DNA of 14,131 nt, from assembly GCA_028691385.1 (NCBI GenBank), contig JAQUZL010000044.1:1-14131 (forward strand). The letters run 5' to 3'. Below are positions 7,547-14,004 of the stretch, in pieces. The DNA comes from Oscillospiraceae bacterium (GTDB lineage: Bacteria; Bacillota; Clostridia; Oscillospirales; Oscillospiraceae). The position numbers and the translations under genes are program-made. Under the pieces are notes generated by a model. The model saw nothing but the letters and a program-made list of their open reading frames with translations. It was not told the origin of the DNA and did no database searches. The stretch's first letter is position 1, and the number at the start of each line of letters is the position of its first letter.

Positions 7547-7747
7547 ATGAATCCGTTGGACAACGGCGCGATGCCGCTGGGACTTGGCATGGCGCTGGCG
7601 CAGAACACACGCGCGCAAAATTGGTTTTTCGGTCTTTCCGAATCTGAAAAGCAGCAGGTAATCGCCGGAACGCAAGCCATTGCCTCATCCGATGAAATGC
7701 GCCAATATGTGGACAAACTGGCACAGCATCCGGAGCTGTCCTTATGA
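7547..7747 (+). CDS. Small conserved protein of unknown function
   Basis: A 66-aa protein beginning MNPLDNGAMPLGLGMALAQN. The start is firm: GGGAGGTGAT precedes ATG 7547 at good spacing. It has no signal peptide or clear membrane span. The N-terminal third is Gly/Leu/Met-rich (PLGLGMALAQN). The rest reads like two amphipathic helices (FFGLSESEKQQVIAGTQAI and SDEMRQYVDKLAQHPEL). From memory, similar small proteins with a PLGFGMALAQN start and an LSEEEK segment occur in many Clostridia without a known function. It lies back to back with the cold-shock gene; a weak TAAAAT at 7479-7484 could be its -10. No terminator separates it from bioY, whose operator starts at the base after its stop codon. 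Confidence 0.75.
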   Translation: MNPLDNGAMPLGLGMALAQNTRAQNWFFGLSESEKQQVIAGTQAIASSDEMRQYVDKLAQHPELSL

Positions 7748-7779
7748 TTGTAAACCATTTTATAATTTTAGGTTGACAA
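7748..7779 (+). promoter_or_regulatory. BirA-type biotin operator
   Basis: TTGTAAACC (7748-7756), a 14-base AT-rich spacer and GGTTGACAA (7771-7779) form an inverted repeat with one mismatch between arms. This closely matches the bacterial BirA signal as I recall it, TTGTAAACC and GGTTTACAA about 14-16 nt apart. It overlaps the bioY -35 box (7773-7778), so biotin-loaded BirA would block the promoter. The first base follows directly after the stop of the small upstream gene. Confidence 0.85.
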
Positions 7780-7801
7780 TTAAGTGGGTATGTTGTATTG
7801 T
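7773..7801 (+). promoter_or_regulatory. Sigma-A promoter of bioY
   Basis: A perfect -35 TTGACA (7773-7778), a 17-base spacer and TATTGT (7796-7801). The expected start is near 7808, leaving a short leader of about 28 nt. The -35 is embedded in the BirA operator. Confidence 0.75.
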
Positions 7802-7834
7802 TACCTCATTCAAATGATTCCATCGGAGGTAACA
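7799..7834 (+). repeat. Inverted repeat masking the bioY ribosome binding site
   Basis: TGTTACCTC (7799-7807) is the exact complement of GAGGTAACA (7826-7834), a 9-bp stem with an 18-nt loop; the right arm contains the GGAGGT site of bioY. The left arm overlaps the -10 box and lies before the predicted start, so only RNA entering from upstream (past the small gene) could fold it and hide the site. Confidence 0.5.
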
Positions 7835-7835
7835 T

Positions 7836-8396
7836 ATGGCTCAAATGACACAAAAGAAAAAGCAATCCGTCTATGATATGACGGTCTGCGCGCTGATGGC
7901 CGCCGTCATGTGCGTGCTGGGTCCCCTTTCCATCCCCATCGGCCCTGTGCCGATTTCGCTGACCAATTTTGTGGTCTGTCTGGCCGTGCTGCTGCTGGGC
8001 ACGCGCGGCGGCACGGTCAGTGTGCTGGTCTATCTGCTGATCGGTCTTGTCGGCATGCCGGTATTTTCCGGCTATTCCGGCGGCCTCGGCAAGCTGGCAG
8101 GCCCTACGGGCGGCTATCTGATCGGCTTTGTGCTGCAGGCGCTGATTGCCGGAATCATACTCAAAAAAGGGCAGGGCAAGCTTCCCGCCGCCATTTTGGG
8201 CATGGTGCTGGGCGTGCTGGCGGATTACGCGCTGGGTACGGTCTGGTTTGTGGTGCAGGCGCAGTGCTCGGTGGGATACGCGCTCACCGTCTGCGTACTT
8301 CCCTTTTTGGTGGGTGATCTGGCCAAAATTGCCCTTGCAAACCTCGTCGGCATTCCCATTCGTTCCAGGTTGCAGCAGGCGGGGCTGCTGCGATAA
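7836..8396 (+). CDS. bioY: Biotin transporter S component BioY
   Basis: BioY is the biotin-binding membrane subunit of ECF-type vitamin importers. The 186-aa length is normal. The sequence is almost wholly hydrophobic with about six membrane spans. It shows the family signatures GPTGGYLIGF (89-98) and PFLVGDLAKI (156-165), plus PIGPVPISLTNF near the N-terminus. Start ATG 7836 follows CGGAGGT at 5 nt. No biotin synthesis gene or EcfA/EcfT subunit is in the window; shared EcfA1A2T encoded elsewhere, or solo action, is expected for the family. The promoter carries a BirA-type operator, agreeing with the assignment. A two-way terminator follows directly after the stop codon. Confidence 0.95.
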   Translation: MAQMTQKKKQSVYDMTVCALMAAVMCVLGPLSIPIGPVPISLTNFVVCLAVLLLGTRGGTVSVLVYLLIGLVGMPVFSGYSGGLGKLAGPTGGYLIGFVLQALIAGIILKKGQGKLPAAILGMVLGVLADYALGTVWFVVQAQCSVGYALTVCVLPFLVGDLAKIALANLVGIPIRSRLQQAGLLR

Positions 8397-8398
8397 AA

Positions 8399-8427
8399 AA
8401 AGGAGGGCAGCACAGCTGCCCTCCTTT
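8399..8427. terminator. Bidirectional intrinsic terminator, bioY and TRIC genes
   Basis: A perfect 13-bp stem (8399-8411 with 8415-8427) has a 3-nt ACA loop. An A7 run to the left (8395-8401) gives a U-tract for the - transcript, and TTTCTT to the right serves the + transcript. It lies between the facing stop codons of bioY (8396) and the TRIC-family gene (8429). Confidence 0.9.
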
Positions 8428-8428
8428 C

Positions 8429-9058
8429 TTATTGCGCCGCGTTTGCCTTCGGCAGGCTCCAGCGGAAATGCGCCGCGAGCATGCGGATGGTCACGATGAT
8501 GGCAATGCCGATTCCCATAGAGATTGCCTTCCCGCAAAGCGGCCACAGCGCAATGCATGCCACCGCGCCGACAATCGCGGCGCACGCATAGATGTGTTTG
8601 ACAAAAATATATGGCGTCAGTCCGGCCAGCGTATCGCGGAGCACGCCGCCGCCGACGCCTGTGCAGACGCCGACAAACAGTGCCAGAAACAGGTTGACCG
8701 AATGCGTCAGCGCGGTGCTCACACCATAGACCGTGAACACGCCAAGGCCGATGGAATCCGCCCAGAGCATCAGCAAATCATATTTCCGCTGATTTGCCAT
8801 CAGTGTGCGGCGCACCGCAGGGATGAAAATGATGATTGACGTGACAATTGCGACAATTGCATAAGTCGGCTGCAAAAAAGTCACCGGGGGCAGCGCGCCC
8901 AACAAAATGTCCCGCAGCACTCCGCCGCCAACAGCGGTAATCAGCCCCAAAATGCACACGCCAAAGACGTCCATATTTTTTCGCAGGCCGACCATCGCGC
9001 CGGAAATTGCAAACGATATCGTTCCGATCAGCTCCAATGGAAGAAACAGCACTTCCAT
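8429..9058 (-). CDS. TRIC-family (UPF0126) membrane cation channel protein
   Basis: A 209-aa polytopic membrane protein with about seven spans. It holds the internal duplication typical of the family: GGGVLRD at 44-50 and again at 136-142. After the first comes GALPP and after the second TLAGLTPYIF; ADSIGLGVFTVYG (100-112) is also typical. Bacterial members have been described as trimeric cation channels related to animal TRIC; the physiological role in bacteria is unsettled. ATG 9058 is chosen because GAGGTG lies 6 nt before it; the alternative GTG (9067) is itself part of that site. It is last in a - strand unit, 15 nt after the second AEC gene, and ends at a shared terminator. Confidence 0.9.
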   Translation of the reverse strand: MEVLFLPLELIGTISFAISGAMVGLRKNMDVFGVCILGLITAVGGGVLRDILLGALPPVTFLQPTYAIVAIVTSIIIFIPAVRRTLMANQRKYDLLMLWADSIGLGVFTVYGVSTALTHSVNLFLALFVGVCTGVGGGVLRDTLAGLTPYIFVKHIYACAAIVGAVACIALWPLCGKAISMGIGIAIIVTIRMLAAHFRWSLPKANAAQ

Positions 9059-9073
9059 TTCCAACACCTCAAC

Positions 9074-10000
9074 TTATAACAAAATTGCGACAATCGCGGG
9101 AACCGTGACAATGGAGGCGATGGTGGACACCGCCACAGCACCGGGCGCGGGCAGCGACTCGCTCTCCATATAATCCGCCAGCAAAATGGTCGCGTTTCCA
9201 ATGGGCAGGGCGATCATAATCGTGGCAATGCCGCGCAGCGCCGCGTCGGAGATAACCCCCTTGAGCAGCAGCCCAAACAAAACCGGGATGGCCAGCTGCC
9301 GAATCACGCAGAACAGCAGCATACGCCAGTCGGTCATGGCCTGCTTCCAGTCCAGCTTGCACAGTGACACGCCCACCAGGAACATGGCCATAGGCGTGGA
9401 CGCCGTGGCTAGATAGCTGCAAATTTTCGCAGGGACGGCCGGCAGATGTACGCCGGTAAAAAACGCAAGGATGACAAACACGCAGGAGAGAAACCCCGGA
9501 TTCAGCAGGCGCTTCCAGTCCATTCGCATTTTATGTCCGCCGAAGGTGGATGAGAGTGCGATGCCCAGCGTATACGAGCACAGGTTGCAGGGCACGACGA
9601 AAAAATACAGATAGACGGCAACGTCCGCCGAGTAGGTGGCCGCAATCAGCGGCACGCCGAAAAAGCCCACATTGCCAAACGAGCACAGCATGGAATAAAT
9701 CAGCCGCCGCTCGGCGTCCTTGGTCAGCAGCATCCCCAGCAGATAGCCCACCACCAGCAGCAGCACGTACACGCCGACGCCAAGTCCGCCCGCAATCAGG
9801 CAGTTGCGCATGGTGACATGGGTGAAGTCCTGCGCGGCGCAGGAAAGCAGCACACCCGGGCCAAGCACCATTAATACAATTTTGGAAAGGATACCGATCT
9901 CATGCTCGTTCATTGGGGCGCGCTTCTGGAAAATCGCACCCAGCAGCACAAAAACCAGCATGACAATGATCTGATTGAATACAATTTCGGCAAGTGCCAT
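9074..10000 (-). CDS. AEC-family transporter (second of a tandem pair)
   Basis: A 308-aa membrane protein of the auxin efflux carrier/malonate transporter fold (two five-span halves). Blocks seen: GNVGFFGVPLIAA, YLYFFVVP, RRLLNPG-like KRLLNPG, STPMAMFLVG, IRQLAIP and ALPIGNATILLADY, all matched in the gene just upstream. Start ATG 10000 follows AGAGGAGA at good spacing; the open frame continues upstream to 10642 but that part overlaps the first AEC gene out of frame. Family members export or import organic anions such as malate or malonate; the substrate here cannot be told. It lies 29 nt after the first AEC gene and 15 nt before the TRIC gene. Confidence 0.93.
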   Translation of the reverse strand: MALAEIVFNQIIVMLVFVLLGAIFQKRAPMNEHEIGILSKIVLMVLGPGVLLSCAAQDFTHVTMRNCLIAGGLGVGVYVLLLVVGYLLGMLLTKDAERRLIYSMLCSFGNVGFFGVPLIAATYSADVAVYLYFFVVPCNLCSYTLGIALSSTFGGHKMRMDWKRLLNPGFLSCVFVILAFFTGVHLPAVPAKICSYLATASTPMAMFLVGVSLCKLDWKQAMTDWRMLLFCVIRQLAIPVLFGLLLKGVISDAALRGIATIMIALPIGNATILLADYMESESLPAPGAVAVSTIASIVTVPAIVAILL

Positions 10001-10029
10001 GCCCAATCTCCTCTTTTCCGGTGCGGCCG

Positions 10030-10959
10030 TCAGGTCAAAATGGCCATCAGCAGCGGGATGGTTGCAACAGAGGCCACGGTGCTCACCGCAACGCCCTCCG
10101 TTGCCGGAGCCGATTCCAGCTGCGCGCCATCGGTGAGCAGCACCGTGGCATTGCCAATCGGCAGCGCCAGCATGATGATGCTGGTGCCGAGCAAAACGGG
10201 ATCCGTTACGAATAGGCGCAAAATCAGCCCTGCCCCCAGCGGAATCAGAAGCTGCCGAATCAGCAAAAACGCCATCAGGCGGACATTCGTCAGGGCTTTT
10301 TTCCAATCGACCCGGAAAAGCGCGATGCCCACCGAGAACATACCCATGGGGGTGGATGCAGTGGTGAGGAACGTCACGATTTTGGCGGGGAAATCCGGCA
10401 GCTGCACCCGAAACAGCATGCAGATGATCACAACTGCGCAGGAAATCGTGCCGGGGTTCAGCAGCCTGCGGGGATCCAGACGCATTTGACCGGTCTGCAT
10501 CGCACTGGTAAACATGTAACCGAAGGAAAAAAGCATGCAGTTGTTGGGCACCACAAAGAAATACAAATACAGTGCCTGCTCGGGTCCAAAGGCGGCGTTG
10601 ACCAGCGGGATGCCGAAAAATCCGACATTGCCCAGCGTGCACATCATGGAATAGATCATATGCTTGTTGCGATCATCCCTGTGAAACAGGCAGCCGAGAA
10701 GATACCCGATGCCCAGCAGCGCCAGATAGGAGCCAAAGCCGATGCAGGCCGCCATCACGAACGCACGGTTGGACAAGCTGGAATAGTCCTTGGTGGCGCC
10801 GGAAAGAATCAGTCCCGGCGAGAGCACGGTGACCACGATTCCCGAAATTGCGCTGACCTGCTCCTTACTCAACGGGCGCAGAATCTGGTAGACAATGCCG
10901 ATTCCGCAGAACACCAGCATCACCAGAATCTGATAGAACACAACATATGCATAAGACAT
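10030..10959 (-). CDS. AEC-family transporter (first of a tandem pair)
   Basis: A 309-aa polytopic protein, paralogous to its downstream neighbour. Shared blocks include GNVGFFGIPLVNA, YLYFFVVPNN, RRLLNPG, STPMGMFSVGIAL, DWKKALTNVRL, IRQLLIPLG and MLALPIGNATVLLTD. The C-termini are also alike (GVAVSTVASVATIPLLMAIL). ATG 10959 has only a weak site (AAAGG about 12 nt upstream), unlike the strong site of the second copy, so the two may be made in unequal amounts. It heads the three-gene unit and has its own extended -10 promoter. The substrate is likely a small organic anion but unknown. Confidence 0.93.
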   Translation of the reverse strand: MSYAYVVFYQILVMLVFCGIGIVYQILRPLSKEQVSAISGIVVTVLSPGLILSGATKDYSSLSNRAFVMAACIGFGSYLALLGIGYLLGCLFHRDDRNKHMIYSMMCTLGNVGFFGIPLVNAAFGPEQALYLYFFVVPNNCMLFSFGYMFTSAMQTGQMRLDPRRLLNPGTISCAVVIICMLFRVQLPDFPAKIVTFLTTASTPMGMFSVGIALFRVDWKKALTNVRLMAFLLIRQLLIPLGAGLILRLFVTDPVLLGTSIIMLALPIGNATVLLTDGAQLESAPATEGVAVSTVASVATIPLLMAILT

Positions 10960-10993
10960 GATAAAATACGACCTTTTCTCTCAGATTTCTCAA

Positions 10994-11014
10994 ATACCAC
11001 GCTAGTATACCACG
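10994..11014. repeat. Direct repeats over the AEC promoter -10
   Basis: ATACCACG occurs at 10994-11001 and 11007-11014 (+ strand), 13 bp start to start with CTAGT between. The second copy overlaps the -10 box and the first covers the expected start. This is a plausible operator for an unknown regulator. Confidence 0.4.
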
Positions 11015-11032
11015 GGGGGTGTATGCGCGCAA
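11004..11032 (-). promoter_or_regulatory. Extended -10 promoter of the AEC-AEC-TRIC operon
   Basis: On the - strand, TTGCGC (11032-11027), a 17-base spacer and TATACT (11009-11004), preceded by TGG, which makes an extended -10 (TGnTATACT). The leader to ATG 10959 is about 38 nt. Confidence 0.75.
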
Positions 11033-11052
11033 GAAGGCAATTTTCAAAAAGC

Positions 11053-11081
11053 TTGACAGCGCAGCTGCCGTTATGTTATTG
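11053..11081 (+). promoter_or_regulatory. Possible promoter of the decarboxylase
   Basis: A perfect TTGACA (11053-11058) with a 17-base spacer to TTATTG (11076-11081); the -10 is poor. No better pair is seen between the divergent AEC promoter and ATG 11164. Confidence 0.35.
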
Positions 11082-11094
11082 CTATTACAGCATC

Positions 11095-11127
11095 GCCGCA
11101 ATGCGGCTTGCCGTCGGCGCAGCCGAC
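11095..11127 (+). repeat. Two small hairpins in the decarboxylase leader
   Basis: GCCGC/GCGGC (11095-11099 with 11103-11107) and GTCGGC/GCCGAC (11113-11118 with 11122-11127), each with a 3-nt loop. An alternative stem, CGGCT (11104-11108) with AGCCG (11121-11125), would exclude both. The second hairpin is followed by TGTTCTCCTTATTTAT, loosely like an attenuator. Stems are short, so function is uncertain. Confidence 0.3.
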
Positions 11128-11163
11128 TGTTCTCCTTATTTATATGAACGGAGGTGCGCAGAC

Positions 11164-12609
11164 ATGGATCAGCGCAACGTCCCGATTTATGAAATGCTGC
11201 AGCACTATCTTGACGCCGTCCCCACGCAGTTCACCATCCCCGGCCATCACCGCGGCGCAGGAATCAGCGCGCGTTGGCAAGCACCCGTCTTTCGTCTGGA
11301 TGTGACCGAAACGCCGGGAACCGACGACCTGCACGCGCCGACCGGCGGCATTTTACAGGCGGAGCGGCTGGCCGCCGAAGCGTTCGGCGCAGACGAAACC
11401 TATTTTTTGGTCAACGGCACAACCTGCGGCGTGGAAGCGATGATTTTGGCCGCAGCCACGCCCGGAAGGAAGATTCTCGTGGCACGGAACGCCCACAAAT
11501 CCGCGCTCATGGGGCTGATTTTATCCGGCGCGGAGCCGGTCTGGGTGCAGCCGGAATACAGCGCGGCACTGGGGCTGACCGGCGGCATTTCCCCCGCCGC
11601 AGTGGAAGCGGCGTTTGCAAAAGCGCCGGACGCGGCCGCGTTTTTGCTGGTTTGCCCCGACTATTACGGCGTTTGCTCCGATCTTCCGGCCATCGCCGCC
11701 GTTTGCCATCGCCACGGGGCGATGCTGCTGGTGGATGAAGCCCACGGCGCGCATCTGCACTTTTGCGACTGTCTGCCGCCGGACGCCATGGCCTGCGGCG
11801 CGGACATGGCCGTGCAGAGCGTACACAAAACAGCCGGCGCGCTGACCCAGGCGTCCATGCTGCATCTGCGCCGCGGCCGCACCGATACCGGCCGCATGCG
11901 CGCGGCGCTGCATCTGGTGCAATCCACCAGCCCATCCTATTTAATAATGACGTCGCTGGATTTCGCCCGCTCGGAGCTGGCGCTGCATGGCAGTGCGTTT
12001 TTGCGCAGCGCCTGCCGTCTGGCGCAGTCCGCGCGCACGGAAATCCGGCGTATCCCCGGCTTCTTCTGCCCCGGCGCAGCGGAGCTGGTCGGGCAATGTG
12101 CCGTCGCCGCCTTTGATCCCACACGCGTTGCCATCAGCGCGGCCGGGCTTGGCCTCAGCGGCTTTGCGCTGCGCGCGCGCTGCTATGACGAATTTGGCGT
12201 TGACTTTGAGTTGGCGGACGAGCGCTATGCGCTGGCCATTTTTTCCTACGCCTCCACAGCGCAGGACGTGCGCGCGCTGCTTACCGCGCTGCGCGCCATT
12301 GCCCAATCCCGCGAATTTGCAGCTTCGCCGCATCCCGCTTGCGCGTTGCCATCGTTCCCGCCTGCGTGCCTGTCGCCGCGCGACGCCTTTTTTGCGGAAA
12401 AAAAGGCCATTTCCTGGTCGGACGCCGTCGGCGCGATCTCCGGAGAAACGGTTGCGCCGTATCCGCCGGGTATTCCAGTGCTGTGTCCGGGGGAGCGGAT
12501 CACGCAGGCGCTGTGGGATTATCTTGAGAATTGCAGGAAGCTGGACGGGCACTTTCAAGGCCCGTCGGACGACAATTTGAATACCATCCAAGTCATAGCG
12601 GCAGATTGA
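11164..12609 (+). CDS. Orn/Lys/Arg decarboxylase family PLP enzyme
   Basis: A cytoplasmic fold-type I PLP enzyme of 481 aa, close in length to Bacillus SpeA-type arginine decarboxylases. The N-terminus carries TIPGHHRG (24-31); then VNGTTCG (83-89), VARNAHKS (106-113), the cofactor Asp in LVDEAHGAH (D191, H194) and the Schiff-base Lys in SVHKTAGALTQ (K222). The C-terminal domain has YPPGIP (433-438) and PGE (442-444), as in this family. All expected catalytic residues are present. The substrate (arginine, lysine or ornithine) cannot be set by eye. Start ATG 11164 follows GGAGGTG at about 7 nt; the open frame extends upstream to 10486 only over the antisense of the AEC gene. It is divergent from the AEC unit and shows no clear terminator. 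The role is probably polyamine synthesis or acid resistance. Confidence 0.92.
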   Translation: MDQRNVPIYEMLQHYLDAVPTQFTIPGHHRGAGISARWQAPVFRLDVTETPGTDDLHAPTGGILQAERLAAEAFGADETYFLVNGTTCGVEAMILAAATPGRKILVARNAHKSALMGLILSGAEPVWVQPEYSAALGLTGGISPAAVEAAFAKAPDAAAFLLVCPDYYGVCSDLPAIAAVCHRHGAMLLVDEAHGAHLHFCDCLPPDAMACGADMAVQSVHKTAGALTQASMLHLRRGRTDTGRMRAALHLVQSTSPSYLIMTSLDFARSELALHGSAFLRSACRLAQSARTEIRRIPGFFCPGAAELVGQCAVAAFDPTRVAISAAGLGLSGFALRARCYDEFGVDFELADERYALAIFSYASTAQDVRALLTALRAIAQSREFAASPHPACALPSFPPACLSPRDAFFAEKKAISWSDAVGAISGETVAPYPPGIPVLCPGERITQALWDYLENCRKLDGHFQGPSDDNLNTIQVIAAD

Positions 12610-12679
12610 CGGATTTTCATTCAATTACGCACGAAAAATTATGCATCGTGACCAAACTGTAAAACTGTTCCAAATAGCT

Positions 12680-12697
12680 TTGTTAAATTTTCTACAA
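12680..12697 (+). promoter_or_regulatory. Candidate Rex (redox repressor) site upstream of bcd
   Basis: TTGTTAAATTTTCTACAA matches the Rex consensus TTGTTAA-N4-TTAACAA at 12 of 14 fixed positions (left half perfect, right half TCTACAA). It ends 7 bp before the -35 box of the bcd promoter. Rex senses NADH/NAD+ and is known to control crt-bcd-etf genes in clostridia. The position upstream of -35 is slightly unusual. Confidence 0.5.
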
Positions 12698-12704
12698 AAA
12701 AGGC

Positions 12705-12733
12705 TTGAAAACCGACGTCTTTTGCTCTATACT
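12705..12733 (+). promoter_or_regulatory. Sigma-A promoter of bcd-etfB
   Basis: TTGAAA (12705-12710), a 17-base spacer and TATACT (12728-12733), both 5 of 6 to consensus. The start near 12740 gives a leader of about 100 nt. Confidence 0.8.
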
Positions 12734-12735
12734 GA

Positions 12736-12753
12736 CACCATAGAATTATGGTG
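12736..12753. repeat. Inverted repeat at the bcd transcription start
   Basis: CACCATA (12736-12742) and TATGGTG (12747-12753) form a perfect 7-bp inverted repeat around GAAT, centred just after the expected start near 12740. It could be an operator or a small 5' hairpin. Confidence 0.4.
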
Positions 12754-12840
12754 GGGAGAATGGCTTCGAGGGAGTGGCCGGGATTTTTACCATATAAGGT
12801 CCTTACTCTGAATGAGACATTGTTAGGGAGGTATTTACAA

Positions 12841-13986
12841 ATGGATTTCACACTGTCTAAGGAGCATCAGCTGCTTCAGAAGATGGTCCGGGACTTTACC
12901 GAAACCGAGGTAAAGCCGCTGGCACAGGAAGTTGACGAAGAAGAGCGCTTCCCGGAAGAAACCGCTGTCAAGCTGGCCAAACTTGGCATGCTGGGTATTC
13001 CGTTCCCCAAGCAGTACGGTGGCGCAGGGTTTGACACTCTGGCCTATGCGATGACCGTTGAGGAGCTGTCCAAGGCTTGTGCTACCACAGGCGTTCTGGT
13101 CAGTGCGCACACCTCGCTGTGCTGCACGCCGATCTTTATGTTCGGCAACGAAGAGCAGAAGCAGAGATTCCTGCCGGATTTGCTCTCCGGTAAAAAGCTC
13201 GGCGCGTTCGGCCTGACCGAGCCGGGCGCAGGCACAGACGCTGCCGGTCAGCAGACCACCGCTGTCAAGGATGGCGACAACTACATCATCAACGGCAGCA
13301 AGGTGTTCATCACCAACGGCGGCGTCGCCGGCACTTATGTCATCTTCGCCATGACCGATCGCAAGCTGGGCAACCACGGCATCACCGCATTCATCATGGA
13401 TCGCGAGACCCCGGGCTTCTCCATCGGCAAGCACGAAAAGAAAATGGGTATTAAGGGTTCTTCCACCACCGAGCTGATTTTCGAGGACTGCGTTGTTCCC
13501 GAGGCCAACATGCTCGGCAGAATCGGCAAGGGCTTTAAGGTTGCCATGCAGACGCTCGACGGCGGCCGTATCGGCATCGCATCGCAGGCTCTGGGCATCG
13601 CCGAGGGCGCAATTGAGGAAACCGTCAAATATACCAAGGAGCGCATGCAGTTCGGCAAGCGCATCTCCCAGTTCCAGAACACCCAGTTCCAGCTGGCTGA
13701 TATGCAGGCACGCACTGACGCGGCAAAGCTGCTCATCTATCGCGCAGCATGCGCCAAGGACGCGCACGATCCCAAGCTCAGCTATTATGCCGCAACGGCA
13801 AAGCTGGTTGCAGCCGAGACCGCAAGCGACGTAACCCGCCGTGCCGTCCAGCTGTTCGGTGGCTACGGCTTCACCCGTGACTACCCGGTCGAGCGTATGA
13901 TGCGTGATGCAAAGATCACCGAAATCTACGAGGGCACCAGCGAAGTCCAGAGAATGGTCATCGCCGCGAGCCTTGGCCTGAAATAA
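12841..13986 (+). CDS. bcd: Butyryl-CoA dehydrogenase (acyl-CoA dehydrogenase family)
   Basis: This FAD enzyme reduces crotonyl-CoA to butyryl-CoA, the last reductive step of butyrate synthesis; with EtfAB it can bifurcate electrons from NADH to ferredoxin. The 381-aa length is standard. Seen: MDFTLSKEHQLLQKM start, FGLTEPGAGTDA (123-134), FITNGG, the substrate-side GRIGIASQALGIAEGA (242-257), QLFGGYGFTRDYPVERMMRDA (near 337-357) and the catalytic base E364 in IYEGTSEVQR. ATG 12841 is chosen because AGGGAGG lies 8 nt before it and matches the family N-terminus; an in-frame ATG at 12748 would add 31 residues without family resemblance. Codon use is tighter (AAG, CTG, GGC, ACC) than in neighbours, a sign of high expression. 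etfB follows after 18 nt. No crt, hbd or thl is visible upstream. Confidence 0.93.
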   Translation: MDFTLSKEHQLLQKMVRDFTETEVKPLAQEVDEEERFPEETAVKLAKLGMLGIPFPKQYGGAGFDTLAYAMTVEELSKACATTGVLVSAHTSLCCTPIFMFGNEEQKQRFLPDLLSGKKLGAFGLTEPGAGTDAAGQQTTAVKDGDNYIINGSKVFITNGGVAGTYVIFAMTDRKLGNHGITAFIMDRETPGFSIGKHEKKMGIKGSSTTELIFEDCVVPEANMLGRIGKGFKVAMQTLDGGRIGIASQALGIAEGAIEETVKYTKERMQFGKRISQFQNTQFQLADMQARTDAAKLLIYRAACAKDAHDPKLSYYAATAKLVAAETASDVTRRAVQLFGGYGFTRDYPVERMMRDAKITEIYEGTSEVQRMVIAASLGLK

Positions 13987-14004
13987 TCGGGGAGGTTGTT
14001 ACTT

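Noticed and set aside
10001..10642. Upstream extension of the second AEC frame
   Set aside because: It overlaps the first AEC gene out of frame and looks unlike protein; ATG 10000 has AGAGGAGA and the normal AEC N-terminus.
10486..11163. Upstream extension of the decarboxylase frame
   Set aside because: It runs antisense to the first AEC gene. The strong GGAGGTG before ATG 11164 and the family length fix the start there.
12544..12566. GACGGGC/GCCCGTC hairpin as terminator of the decarboxylase
   Set aside because: It lies inside the coding region before the stop codon, has a 9-nt loop and is not followed by a T-run.
12748..12840. 31-residue N-terminal extension of Bcd
   Set aside because: It covers the mRNA leader just after the promoter; AGGGAGG and the family start point to ATG 12841.
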